Assembly (NCBI GenBank): GCA_000149225.2 | Contig: CM000691.1 | Coordinates: 1,054,001 to 1,118,000 of the forward strand | DNA: 64,000 nucleotides | Origin: Lachancea kluyveri NRRL Y-12651 | Taxonomy: Eukaryota > Ascomycota > Saccharomycetes > Saccharomycetales > Saccharomycetaceae | Direction: 5' to 3' | Part shown: positions 10,084-19,406 of the stretch, piece after piece | Numbering within the stretch: the stretch's first letter is position 1 | Layout: every line of letters starts with the position of its first letter | The notes under the pieces: generated by a model | Seen by the model: the letters and a program-made list of their open reading frames with translations, nothing else | Database searches by the model: none | Told to the model about the DNA's origin: nothing | Translations under genes and position numbers: made by a program

Positions 10084-10434
10084 TCACTCTACTAACTTCT
10101 TTTTCCTATTTACATACTGTCTAAATTTTGCCTTGGTTGTTTTTTTTTCTACCCTTTTGCCACTACTCGACTTGGCCTGGACTTTTTTATTCTTTGTAGT
10201 ATTAAAAGAAGAAAATCCCATCATGGCTGACATATCGGAGAGCGGAGCATTAGTGCTCCGCTTATCATTGGGCTTGTCTCCTTTGTAACCATCTTTATTA
10301 TCTGCTGTTGTGGTTGTGGTTGTGTCTGGAACCACGCTCGAACTAGCGTGTTCGGACACGCTTAAACCATCACTCGGACCTTTCCCATCACCAATGATAC
10401 TGTCAGTCTTTTTAGCATCACCAGAAGCTGGCAT
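10084..10434 (-). CDS. Small SNRNP27-like protein (possible U4/U6.U5 tri-snRNP factor)
   Basis: Protein of 116 residues. The first ~65 residues are Ser-, Thr- and Asp-rich and look disordered. The C-terminal half has MMGFSSFNTTKNKKV (71-85) and KFRQYVNRK (103-111). From memory, human SNRNP27 and its relatives (PF08648) end with a closely similar pair of blocks, MGFASFDSTKGKKV and YRQYMNRKGGFNRPLD. Here the protein stops a few basic residues after NRK, so the GGFNRPLD end is missing. I do not recall an S. cerevisiae gene of this family at this place. It converges on IPI3 (gap 81 bp) and is divergent from NOP6. The motif match is seen directly; a spliceosomal role is inference. Confidence 0.65.
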   Translation of the reverse strand: MPASGDAKKTDSIIGDGKGPSDGLSVSEHASSSVVPDTTTTTTADNKDGYKGDKPNDKRSTNAPLSDMSAMMGFSSFNTTKNKKVQAKSSSGKRVEKKTTKAKFRQYVNRKKKLVE

Positions 10435-10575
10435 CTCTTCTACTTAACCACTTGCCTGAACTTTATAATGTAGTTGAAACTTACCCAGGGACGATTCTAG
10501 TTCACGTCCAGCGTGATGTCCCGGAAAAGTGAAAAAATGAAAGGGAAAAAAAAAAGCAATTTGACGAACCAAGCG

Positions 10576-10610
10576 CTGAAAATTTTCCAGAATAAACCGA
10601 GCTCATCTCA
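10576..10610. promoter_or_regulatory. RRPE and PAC elements upstream of NOP6
   Basis: CTGAAAATTTTCC at 10576-10588 (RRPE) is followed by GCTCATCTCA at 10601-10610 (PAC, reverse orientation), about 55-90 bp before the NOP6 ATG. The order and spacing resemble the IPI3 promoter in this window. The same interval also serves the divergent SNRNP27-like gene. Confidence 0.65.
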
Positions 10611-10663
10611 GGTCGAATAGCCTCACTAAGAATTTGAAAGCAACGAAAACATTACGGTCAAAA

Positions 10664-11302
10664 ATGTCTGAGAACTCCAAGAAGCTAACTAAAAAACAAC
10701 TAAAAGCTCAACAATTCAGAAAATCCAAAGAGGATCGTGAGCAAGAAAAGGACTTGAAGAGGAAGGAAAGAGATGAAGAGGAAAAGAAGGAAGACGAGAA
10801 AAAGCAAGACGAGCAGACAGCACAACCTCCGGCCAAAAAGAGACGTACACGTAGAGGCAAAGGCGGTGATAAAAAAAAAAAGGGCAACAGATTTATCATC
10901 TTTGTCGGAAATTTACCATACGACGTGTCTCAAACAGAATTACAAGCTCATTTCAAATCTAGTTCTCCAGATGAAATTAGAATCAGAACCGACAAGGGAA
11001 TTGCTTTCCTGGAGTTCGACGCTGACAAGGATCACGAGCATATTCAAAGACGTATGGATATTGCTCTGTTGCAACACAAAACGATGTTCAAAAACAGAAA
11101 AATCAATGTCGAGCTCACCGTCGGCGGCGGTGGTAACAGTCAAAATAGGCTAGACAAGTTGAAATCGAAAAACGAGAAACTGGAATATGAGAGAAGAGAC
11201 AGAATGAAAACCATGATTCTTGAAGGTAGGAAAAAGAGAGACGAAAGAGCCACTGACGCACCAGCAGGTATACATCCAGATAGAGCTAAGATGATACAGT
11301 GA
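10664..11302 (+). CDS. NOP6: Nop6-type RNA-recognition protein of 40S assembly
   Basis: Starting at the ATG at 10664 the protein has 212 residues; the frame is open upstream but has only a TTG there. The N-terminal ~75 residues are extremely rich in Lys and Glu (coiled or disordered). One RRM follows (about 79-155) with RNP2 RFIIFVGNLPYD and RNP1-like GIAFLEFD. A basic C-terminal helix ends the protein. Nop6 is a nucleolar, snR57-linked factor of early 90S pre-ribosomes, about the same length in S. cerevisiae (225, YDL213C). RRPE/PAC elements upstream support a ribosome-biogenesis role. Confidence 0.88.
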   Translation: MSENSKKLTKKQLKAQQFRKSKEDREQEKDLKRKERDEEEKKEDEKKQDEQTAQPPAKKRRTRRGKGGDKKKKGNRFIIFVGNLPYDVSQTELQAHFKSSSPDEIRIRTDKGIAFLEFDADKDHEHIQRRMDIALLQHKTMFKNRKINVELTVGGGGNSQNRLDKLKSKNEKLEYERRDRMKTMILEGRKKRDERATDAPAGIHPDRAKMIQ

Positions 11303-12433
11303 AAAAAAAAACAACAACAACAAAAAACAACGTTGCAGGCATAAATAGAATCCACAGATGTATATTATAAACGACCAAGATAAGAACAATCACTTTTACC
11401 ATTCCCTTGTCCAAGCTATCCAGTCACTCGTGTACTGTGATTTTAGGCTCTCTGTTTTCGGATTTTTTGTTAGTAGCCGCCGAACCAGAAGAAGAAGGAT
11501 ACTTTTTAAACCGAATGAGACACAAACTCTGGAGTGTTGGTATTGATAACAATATAAACCAAGAGCAACAACACGAACCAGAAGTATTTTAAAAGGTAAA
11601 TGTATGTGGTACAGCCAGGTAAATGGCACCTCTTTCCCCTGGAAACTCAACCACGCCGTGAGCTCGCTCGCAGTGGGTTGGGCCCAGCACAGGAATTTCA
11701 AACATAAATATTCCGTCTCAGTATGCTATAAGATATAAGGATATGTAACAGTTGCCGGTTAAAAAGAGAACAAGAACAAGAACAAGAACAAGAACGATCA
11801 GAAATTATGCCAGAGATGCTTTTATACCACTCTTCCTCGAGCAATTACACCAGTGGAGCACAGACCATTTACTCAAGACGCGCGCGGAAGTGGTTGTAGC
11901 TTTTACTCGGAATTTGTCCTACGAAAAACTTTTATCAAACTAAGAGACTGGGCTCGTCTGTAGTAAAAAAAAAAATTAATAATAATAATAATAATGATAA
12001 TAAGACGAGTTTCAAACCATGTCTTTGCAACTGCATTGGACTGTACCGTCTCTAAAAAAAACATTCAACGTACTTAATCCCAAACTCAAATGTTTACTGG
12101 TCTCGGAACTTTAAGGAAGTTGGTGGTTTTCTCAGTTTTGTGAGTCTTCTTACACTGTATCAGGTGACTGCTATCCACCATGCATAGAGAAAATCTCCGT
12201 TATCAATGATTATCAGCATTTTTCTAACATGTTAAAATTTTTCCTGCTGCATCCTGGTTTGGATTACGAGGATAGGGGGATTTCGCTTGACTAAGCTTTG
12301 AAGGTTGTAGTGAGCTCACTTTTTTCTACGGCTATAAAACTTAGGCTTGTACGTTGCTAACGCCTTTTGGTGAAAACGTCTACCAGTACTTTTAATACTC
12401 GGATATTCAACAATTTACAAGGATTTCTCTTCG
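11303..12433. other. Intergenic, NOP6 to NPR1
   Basis: This is 1.13 kb without a convincing gene. It contains an AAGAAC-type hexamer repeat at about 11765-11795, an AAT-type trinucleotide repeat near 11977-12002, and a GC-rich patch at about 11648-11690 that could fold into a ~9-bp stem (CTCAACCAC pairing with GTGGGTTGGG). The long region fits a regulated promoter and leader for the kinase gene. Confidence 0.5.
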
Positions 12434-14653
12434 ATGTCTTCTCTTACCAAACTGCTCCAGGAGAAACGCAAGAACGAGTCTGGGTCTCCCTCTGTGCTGA
12501 GTCAGGCCTCTGTGGTTTCCCACCAACAGTCACCGCAAAGACCCGGTTTCCCTCCAACTTCTTCCAATAGTACTTCTACTCTTACACAAGCAGAGTTTCC
12601 TGACGACAGTGATACCACCCCAAGCTCGTCTTTAGGAGTCCAAAATCAATTTTCTTCAAGCTTTATCAATGCTAATTCTGCACACACTGCTACGATATAT
12701 GGCTCCAGTGTTCCAACTAGAGAAGTTTCCGGTTCTATCATTATTGATCCCTCTACTTCGTTCCACAGTACCAGCAAGCCGGTGAGAATGTCCACTTCCC
12801 AGAGCCATAAGCATGTGCCTTCTCTTTCCTCTAGCATTCCTTACTCTGTACCAAACTCGAACAGTTCTAATGGTAATAACACCGGGAACGGATCTGGAAG
12901 TACTGGCTCCTCTGCTTCCTCTTCCTGGCTGGAAAGCTCGGGTTTGATGCCACATAATGTTTCTGCTATTGACACCAACGTGATTTCCTCTCCAAAGGTC
13001 GACACGGTGGAACCAAGGTTTATTATTTCCAAACAGAAATTCCAAAAAAGCTCCAGCGATAATGCTGCCAACGCACTTGGTGGTGGTGCCAATTCTTCAT
13101 CCAGCCACTCCCTGTCTTCGCAGTTGGGTAATTTCTTCTTTTCAAAAAGTGGTAAGGATTCTTCATACAACTCCTCACTTCCCGCCTCTCAAAACTCAAA
13201 AGAGAACAATACCACCGGTGTTTATGGCACCTCTATTCCCAAACCTATTCGCGCCAGACAAAGCTCGATTTATAGTACTTCTAGACAACCGTCCGGTTCA
13301 TACACCGATACCTTTATTGGATCGCCTTCCTCCCTGCATGAACATCCTCCAAACCAATACATACCTCGCTCGCGCCATTCCGTTACAGATTTGAAGAGGT
13401 TTTTCAAAAAAAGCGGTTCCCACCCGATGAGTGTTTCACCAGGCACTCCTCCAGTTTCTGCCGGCGGCAATATATCTGCTCATTCATCCAGTACTTCTTC
13501 TTTTGGCTCTACTTCGTATGGGAATGTCAATGGTGACACCATTTATTCCAACAACAATTCGCCTGCTTTACCCTATTCCAAGAGGTACTCCAAAACCGGT
13601 GAAAACTTGGGTGCAGGTGCTGGCGGTTCGGTGAAATTGGTGAGACGGTTGCAGGATAACAAAATCTTTGCTGTCAAAGAGTTCAGGGCCAAATTCGAAC
13701 ACGAATCGAAACGTGATTATGTCAAGAAAATCACTTCTGAGTACTGTATTGGGACAACATTGCGCCATGCAAACATTATTGAAACCGTTGAGATTGTTTA
13801 CGACAATAACAGGATTTTGCAAGTCATGGAGTACTGTGATTATGACTTATTCGCTATTGTGATGAGTAACAAGATGAGCTACGAAGAAATCTGTTGTTGT
13901 TTCAAACAGATCCTTACCGGTGTCCAATACTTGCATAGCATGGGTCTAGCTCACAGAGATTTGAAGTTGGACAACTGTGTTATAAATAGCAGCGGTATTG
14001 TTAAGTTGATTGATTTTGGTGCCGCCGTTGTCTTTTCTTACCCCTTTTCTAAGACTTTGGTCGAGGCCAGTGGCATTGTCGGCAGTGACCCATACCTGTC
14101 ACCAGAAGTTTGCATTTTTACCAAATACGATCCTCGTCCGGTAGACATCTGGTCTGTGGCCATAATATTTGCCTGTATGGTTTTGAAGAAATTTCCATGG
14201 AAGATTCCTAAGTTAAAGGACAACTCCTTTAAGCTATTCTGTTCAGGTAGAAATTGTGATTCCTTGAGCGCGCTGGTCACACGTACTCCAGACCCACCTT
14301 CTTACGACAATGCTGTTAGCGATGATACCACACCACAACCACAAACTTCAGCATCGAATAATCCAGCTGATCCAAACAATCCAAACATAGGTCCTCAGAG
14401 GCTGTTGCATTCTTTACCAGAAGAAACACAACCAATTATCAATCGCATGGTCGATTTGGCCCCCGCTTGCAGAGCTAGCATCGATGAAGTTATGGAAGAT
14501 CCCTGGGTTAAGAGCATTGAAATGTGCACTATTGTGGAAGAAGGCCTGACTACCAGGGTCGTTCATGCTGCTAATCACAAACATACTGATGTTGACCAAA
14601 GTGAAGCACATATTGCTGGCTTAGAAAAGAAAAAAAAGAAACAGGGTAAATGA
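12434..14653 (+). CDS. NPR1: Npr1/Prr2-type Ser/Thr protein kinase
   Basis: Protein of 739 residues. The first ~390 are Ser- and Asn-rich and probably disordered, a target for regulatory phosphorylation as in Npr1. The kinase domain covers about 395-705: ATP-lysine in FAVKEF, catalytic loop AHRDLKLDN (Asp509), DFG at about 527-529, and the activation loop with a GSDPYLSPEV block typical of the Npr1/Hal5 fungal family. Npr1 works under TORC1 in nitrogen control and stabilises amino acid and ammonium transporters. S. cerevisiae has a pair, NPR1 (YNL183C) and PRR2 (YDL214C); this single gene stands for both. The name NPR1 is the more likely role, but PRR2 cannot be excluded. Confidence 0.88.
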   Translation: MSSLTKLLQEKRKNESGSPSVLSQASVVSHQQSPQRPGFPPTSSNSTSTLTQAEFPDDSDTTPSSSLGVQNQFSSSFINANSAHTATIYGSSVPTREVSGSIIIDPSTSFHSTSKPVRMSTSQSHKHVPSLSSSIPYSVPNSNSSNGNNTGNGSGSTGSSASSSWLESSGLMPHNVSAIDTNVISSPKVDTVEPRFIISKQKFQKSSSDNAANALGGGANSSSSHSLSSQLGNFFFSKSGKDSSYNSSLPASQNSKENNTTGVYGTSIPKPIRARQSSIYSTSRQPSGSYTDTFIGSPSSLHEHPPNQYIPRSRHSVTDLKRFFKKSGSHPMSVSPGTPPVSAGGNISAHSSSTSSFGSTSYGNVNGDTIYSNNNSPALPYSKRYSKTGENLGAGAGGSVKLVRRLQDNKIFAVKEFRAKFEHESKRDYVKKITSEYCIGTTLRHANIIETVEIVYDNNRILQVMEYCDYDLFAIVMSNKMSYEEICCCFKQILTGVQYLHSMGLAHRDLKLDNCVINSSGIVKLIDFGAAVVFSYPFSKTLVEASGIVGSDPYLSPEVCIFTKYDPRPVDIWSVAIIFACMVLKKFPWKIPKLKDNSFKLFCSGRNCDSLSALVTRTPDPPSYDNAVSDDTTPQPQTSASNNPADPNNPNIGPQRLLHSLPEETQPIINRMVDLAPACRASIDEVMEDPWVKSIEMCTIVEEGLTTRVVHAANHKHTDVDQSEAHIAGLEKKKKKQGK

Positions 14654-15474
14654 GCCGTACAGAAAATGACCCAAAAGAATAGAAATCTTGCCGATGGACA
14701 TGTGTATTTGTTTTCCATCACTCATTATGACAATTATCGTATCGATTATAGCATGGCATCCTTCCTGTATGATTTGTTTGATTTCCCTCCATTTTATGCT
14801 AAATGTTTTGACGCATCTTCTTTTTCGTTTTTCGTGTAATAGTCAAAAAGAATAATTTATCCAAAAAAGAAAACATTAGAAAAGAAAAAAAGAGAATAGA
14901 ATCATGAACTTGCCGTGTATTAAATATTGATCTAAATTTAAGAAGAGCAAATGTTTTAGTAATGTATCACAGTATTGTATAATTTATACCGATAGAAAGA
15001 CAAAATTATTCGCTTTTGGTGTTATCGATGCCGCATCGCGCTCTTGAAGTGTAAATACACGGAAAATGCTCCGTGGTGAAATGAATGTTCCATAACAACC
15101 ATAGACAAGTAAACTGGCAGAACAACCTACATCCATTATCTGAATTTTGCAAATGTTTAGAAAATTATTGTTTCTCATCGAGTACACATAAAATCTACAA
15201 TACCTGTTAAATTAATCCTATACTCATGTTTGTATATGCACTATGATATGATGCACATTAAATTTCGACAAGAATGGTAGAACAGTTCATAAGTTGCAGT
15301 ATAGGAAGGTTGCAAATATTACATTTAAGATTTATCAATCGGAAAGCGATCAAAGTTGGTAATACTTAAAACAAAAAGTATGTGGCCGGGTAACCAAAAT
15401 ACAACGAAGAAAAATTTTAAGAACCACTAAGATAGGTGAACAACCAACCGATTCATAGGAGATCGTCATTGCAA
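14654..15474. other. Intergenic, NPR1 to MRPL19
   Basis: About 820 bp of AT-rich sequence. No credible gene or RNA is visible. An in-frame GTG at 15436 extends the MRPL19 frame but is not a likely start. Confidence 0.55.
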
Positions 15475-15924
15475 ATGTCTCAGCCTTTAAGGAACATACT
15501 AGTCAAATTGATTGTTGGTGCAGGCCAGGCTGCGCCATCTCCACCAGTTGGTCCTGCACTGGGGTCCAAAGGTATCAAGGCAATCGATTTCTGCAAGGAA
15601 TTCAACGCACGCACAGCGTCGTTCCAACCCGGCACCCCAATACCAGTGTTAATTACCATTAAGCCTGACAGGTCCTTCAGCTTTGAAATGAAATCTCCTC
15701 CAACAGGATATCTTTTGTTAAAGGCCCTTGGAAAGGAAAAGGGCCATAGTCAACCGAACATTTTGAATAGTAGTAATACGGTTGGTGAGTTGTCTTTGAA
15801 ACACATTTACGAAATTGCCAAGATAAAGAAAACGGACGGTAGACATGCTTCACTAGAAACGGAGGGTATTGTCAAATCTGTCATTGGTGTTGCCAAGAGT
15901 ATGGGCATCAAAGTTGTTCCATGA
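15475..15924 (+). CDS. MRPL19: Mitochondrial ribosomal protein uL11m
   Basis: From the ATG at 15475 the protein has 149 residues and begins [18 protein letters not shown], matching the N-terminus known for yeast Mrpl19 (about 158 residues). The proline-rich uL11 RNA-binding and GTPase-centre motif [14 protein letters not shown] is present, as is [10 protein letters not shown]. The protein belongs to the mitochondrial large subunit stalk base. The open frame continues upstream for 13 codons without an ATG, so the start is clear. It is convergent with UBP10, as in S. cerevisiae (YNL185C-YNL186W). Confidence 0.95.
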   Translation: MSQPLRNILVKLIVGAGQAAPSPPVGPALGSKGIKAIDFCKEFNARTASFQPGTPIPVLITIKPDRSFSFEMKSPPTGYLLLKALGKEKGHSQPNILNSSNTVGELSLKHIYEIAKIKKTDGRHASLETEGIVKSVIGVAKSMGIKVVP

Positions 15925-16097
15925 ATGAAGAGAAGTAGAAACGAATAGATATCTCGTGTACATAGTTTTAATGAGCCTTTGGAGAAAGAAAAGCGGTTGG
16001 CCTTTTATTCTCTTGCTGAAAAATGTGAAGAGAGAAAAGAAAATAATTATTATACAGTTATGTTAGTTTACAATGAAATGTTGTGACCCTCGCTCTT

Positions 16098-16130
16098 CTC
16101 TTCTTCTTCTTCTTCTTCTTCTTCTTCTTC
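16098..16130. repeat. CTT trinucleotide microsatellite
   Basis: A run of CTT units (about 16098-16130) lies in the 3' flank between the convergent genes MRPL19 and UBP10, just beyond the UBP10 stop. It is a plain microsatellite. Confidence 0.8.
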
Positions 16131-16149
16131 CCCTTCATTATGATCATAA

Positions 16150-17773
16150 TTAGTTTCTATTAAACTTTCTCTTTTTGTTCTTGTTCTTCTTTTTCTTTCT
16201 TGAAGAAGAAGAGGAAGAGGTTTCACCATTGCTATTTCCGCCCGTATTTTGCTTTGGAATGCCAAGAGCGTTAAAACTCGTGCGACTGTTCAAGGAGACA
16301 CTTTTAGGTGTCAACCTGGTGTAAATTAAGTAATAGGCGCCAGGTTCCTTCAACATCTGTTTTTCAGTGATCTTATTGATGTATTCGTCATCATAAGTTG
16401 CCCAAGAACCATCTGGTTGTTTACAATGTGCGATATAGTGACCAGATGACAAAGAGCGGCCTTCATGAACAACCACACTGATGAGTTGGTATTTAACCGG
16501 TAACGTCTTTTGCTGGTCCTCACAATACTCACTCATATCTAGGAACATTGGATATGAGACGGCTTGTTTCATCTTTGATGAAGAAGTACCATTGAATCTA
16601 AATTTTTTTAAATGTATTAGCAGAGTTTCAGGGGCACGCAGTATGGAGTTACGCTTTATGGCATTGGTAGTCTTGTGGCACTTTTCACATACATAGCCAT
16701 CTTTTTTGTCAACTTTGATCAGCTCTGGGTTGAAAAAATCGCTTATAGACTTTTCGATGGAGTAACGACGCTGTGGGACGTCTTCTTGATTTTCAGGAAC
16801 TGTTTCATCTGATTTTTTTTTACCCTTTAAATGAAGTGACAAATCGTAAAACGGTTGTTCTGTCTTGGAAACGCCACCGCAGCTCTTGCAAGTAACCTTT
16901 TGATGTAACAACCCACCAAAGATATCATATATGATACTCTCCGTCAACTTGTGACCACGAGGAACACTGTCTTCTTGTAAACGAGACATCAGGGACATGA
17001 AATATTCGTGGGAATCTTCCTGTTGCCACTCGCTCATCATACAATTGATGTCGTCCAACCTGCCAATCAATTTTTTAGGATTGATATAAGTGTTCTTATT
17101 TGGCTCTGGGGACCACATACGCTTGCTGGTTTCGGCTAAAACCTGAGTAACCGATTGAGGAGAAATCGTGGTTTTATGGTCTCCACGCAGCACATCAAAA
17201 AGGTAATGCTGAATAGATGGGATGTGTAGCATAGCTTGCACGGCAGCGTTGGTGTAACATGTGACACCATGGTTTAGCAGACCCTTTGGTTTCAGTTGGG
17301 AAAGTTGAGGACCCCAATTTTTCACAATCCGGGAGGAGGAATTGGTACCATGATCGTTGATATTTTCGTTAAACTCGTAGAAATTATCGATGTCTGAGAT
17401 TGTTGTTGGCGGGGTTGGGGATGACAGACGCTGCTGGCTTGATGGAAGTTTATGTTTTAACTCTGGCTCAGCATCGGCGTCGTCATCGTCGTCTCCGCTT
17501 TGCTCCTGATTTCCCTCTGCCTCTTTAGATTGCATGGCGTGTTCCTGGGCCTCTTCTAAAAGACCTGTTTTTTCGTCATCAGATATGCCATTCATCGAAA
17601 CTTCGGAATCACTGCCATTACCATTGGTACCTTCGTCTTCGTCTTCGTCTTCGTCTTCGTCTTCGTCTTCGTCTTCGTCTTCTTCTTCGTCATCGTCTTG
17701 AGTATTAGGCTGTTGAAATTCAGGATCCTGGTGCGAATCATCAGATGCATCGTCGTCGTCGTCGTCGTCGTTG

Positions 17774-17806
<33 letters not shown>

Positions 17807-18369
17807 CCATACACGGCATCACCGATGTCCTCACCCAAGTCTTCGTGGCTGGACAGCTGTGCAAGGCGTTGAGGATCTTCCTCTTCAGTTTCCTCGTCCA
17901 AATACTCCTTAGCTTCATGAAATTCTTCAGTAGCAGAGGAGGCTGCAGATGAAGACTCATCACCACAAGAACGTACAACTCCTGTTTGTTGTTGTTGTTG
18001 TTGTTGCTCTGCAGAATTGTCCTCGACGCCTTGTTCATCGTCACTTGTACCCTGGTACTCATCGTCACTCAGAACTGGATCGTCACATTTTTCAGGGACT
18101 AGCTTCTCCTTAACCGGATGTCTCTTGGTAGTATACATAGCCAGAGCCTCAGCAAAACTCTTTGGTTTAGACAACTCCCTCTTAGCAGGCTTTGACTTAA
18201 CACGGTTCTCGACAGTAGCTTGGTCAGCAGTGGTGTTCTTAACCTTACCGATCACAACATACGAAGATGGTTTCAAATCGACGGTATCCGGATGAGTAGC
18301 GGATCTGAAATGCAACGGCTGGGATAGGATACGGTCGATCAAAGGTTTAACTGCTTCCTGATGCGACAT
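16150..18369 (-). CDS. UBP10: Ubiquitin-specific protease Ubp10
   Basis: Protein of 739 residues (S. cerevisiae 792). The N-terminal third holds long acidic tracts: poly-Asp around 195-210, an (Asp-Glu)n run around 230-245, and a short poly-Gln. The USP domain follows: Cys box GLLNHGVTCYTNAAVQ with catalytic Cys371, a zinc-binding pair of CxxC motifs (CKSCGG and CEKCHK), and the His box SSGHYIAHC with the distal Asp in ATYDDEYI. The C-terminus is rich in Lys. Ubp10 deubiquitinates histone H2B, PCNA and RNA polymerase I and acts in silencing and in the nucleolus. The coding repeats GTC/CTTCGT that encode the acid runs are prone to length change. It is the counterpart of YNL186W. Confidence 0.95.
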
Positions 18370-18472
18370 TTCTATACTATGCAGCTGCGATGTTTATAAT
18401 GCGGAGGATTAGAATATATGTCTGTTGCGCTGATGTTATCCAGACGCACCAACGCTTTGCTCTTCGGCATCT

Positions 18473-18510
18473 GAGATGAGCTTTGAAAAAAAAAAAAAAT
18501 CAAAAATTTT
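18473..18510 (-). promoter_or_regulatory. PAC-like and RRPE-like elements upstream of UBP10
   Basis: GAGATGAG at 18473-18480 (one base from the PAC GCGATGAG) and AAAAATTTTC at 18501-18510 (RRPE) lie about 105-140 bp before the UBP10 ATG. This is the arrangement found before IPI3 and NOP6 in the same window. Confidence 0.5.
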
Positions 18511-18692
18511 CAAGTGGCGGACGAGCCCAAAAAAAGAAAAAAAAGAAAAAAGAAAGAAAAAAAAAAAAAATGAAAAAATGCGTCAAAAGTGACAAATCAC
18601 ATGATCCGTGTACAATGACCAGTGCTGTCCGGAAAAGGGGGTGCAGAAAGGGAGAAAGGAAAAAGAAACTCCGCTGTCCGGTCCGTTCGTCC

Positions 18693-18909
18693 TTATCGCC
18701 ACAAGGCTTCCCTTTGTTTGTTTACATATTTATTTATGTATCTATTTTATCCGCGTGCGGAGACTAACCTGCGAGGCGGGAGGCTTTCCGCGAAAGCCAG
18801 CTTGTGAACACTCACGACACGTGTGTCTCTTCTTGCAATTGCAGCAAGCAGTTGAGACATGCTTTGATGTACGTTCTGTTTACTCTTACTTAGTATCGAC
18901 CTAGATAAG
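18693..18909. promoter_or_regulatory. Two GATAAG motifs upstream of GDH2
   Basis: CTTATC at 18693-18698 (GATAAG on the minus strand) and GATAAG at 18904-18909. GATAAG is the core bound by the yeast nitrogen regulators Gln3, Gat1, Dal80 and Gzf3. GDH2 is nitrogen-regulated in S. cerevisiae. The motif is short, so occupancy is only suggested. Confidence 0.35.
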
Positions 18910-19406
18910 CTATCGTTCTTGTTTATATGTTATTTTGTTGTTGTTATTGTTGTAAGATTTGTAATCGTTTTCATCACATCGTTTCACACAGTACACCAGT
19001 AGGGATGCCGCATGCTACGCCTGGTCTAGCTAGTGTGTGTTCTACTGGTCTTGTTAGACTTGCATGGCTTTCTACTCGATCTGCTACTGTTATACCAAAA
19101 CATTGAGCGAATTAATTAGAGAAAAAAAAAGAAATAGACTAATGTCAGTCACTCTTTACTGGCTCTAAGATTGCCGTGTGCTCTCCTCTCCATCTCATGT
19201 TTCACCTGACTGACTCCACAAGGCAAAATTGGGAAACCAAATTAATTAATGAATAAGTAAAAGTAAAAAAAAACAAAAAAAAAAAATTATATATAAGTAT
19301 TCTCGTCCTTACCTTCATCTGTTCCCCTTTCCCTATGATCCTCCCTTTCTTCTCCTCTTCTGCCAAGCAACACCGCCTCACATAACATCACAATTTACAA
19401 TTCACA

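Larger units (their letters stand above)
18370..19406. other. Divergent promoter region UBP10-GDH2
   Basis: Just over 1 kb. The UBP10 side has PAC- and RRPE-like elements (18473-18510) and an A-rich stretch to 18570. The GDH2 side holds two GATAAG motifs and a TATATATAAG TATA-like sequence near 19287-19298, about 110 bp before the GDH2 ATG. No gene is visible; short frames here are chance. Confidence 0.6.

Noticed and set aside
10088-10094. TACTAAC on the plus strand after IPI3
   Set aside because: It is the complement of codons at the end of the SNRNP27-like gene, and no splice sites surround it.
17592-18068. A 158-codon frame of Met/Thr-rich sequence in UBP10
   Set aside because: It is a shifted reading of the acidic trinucleotide repeats of UBP10.
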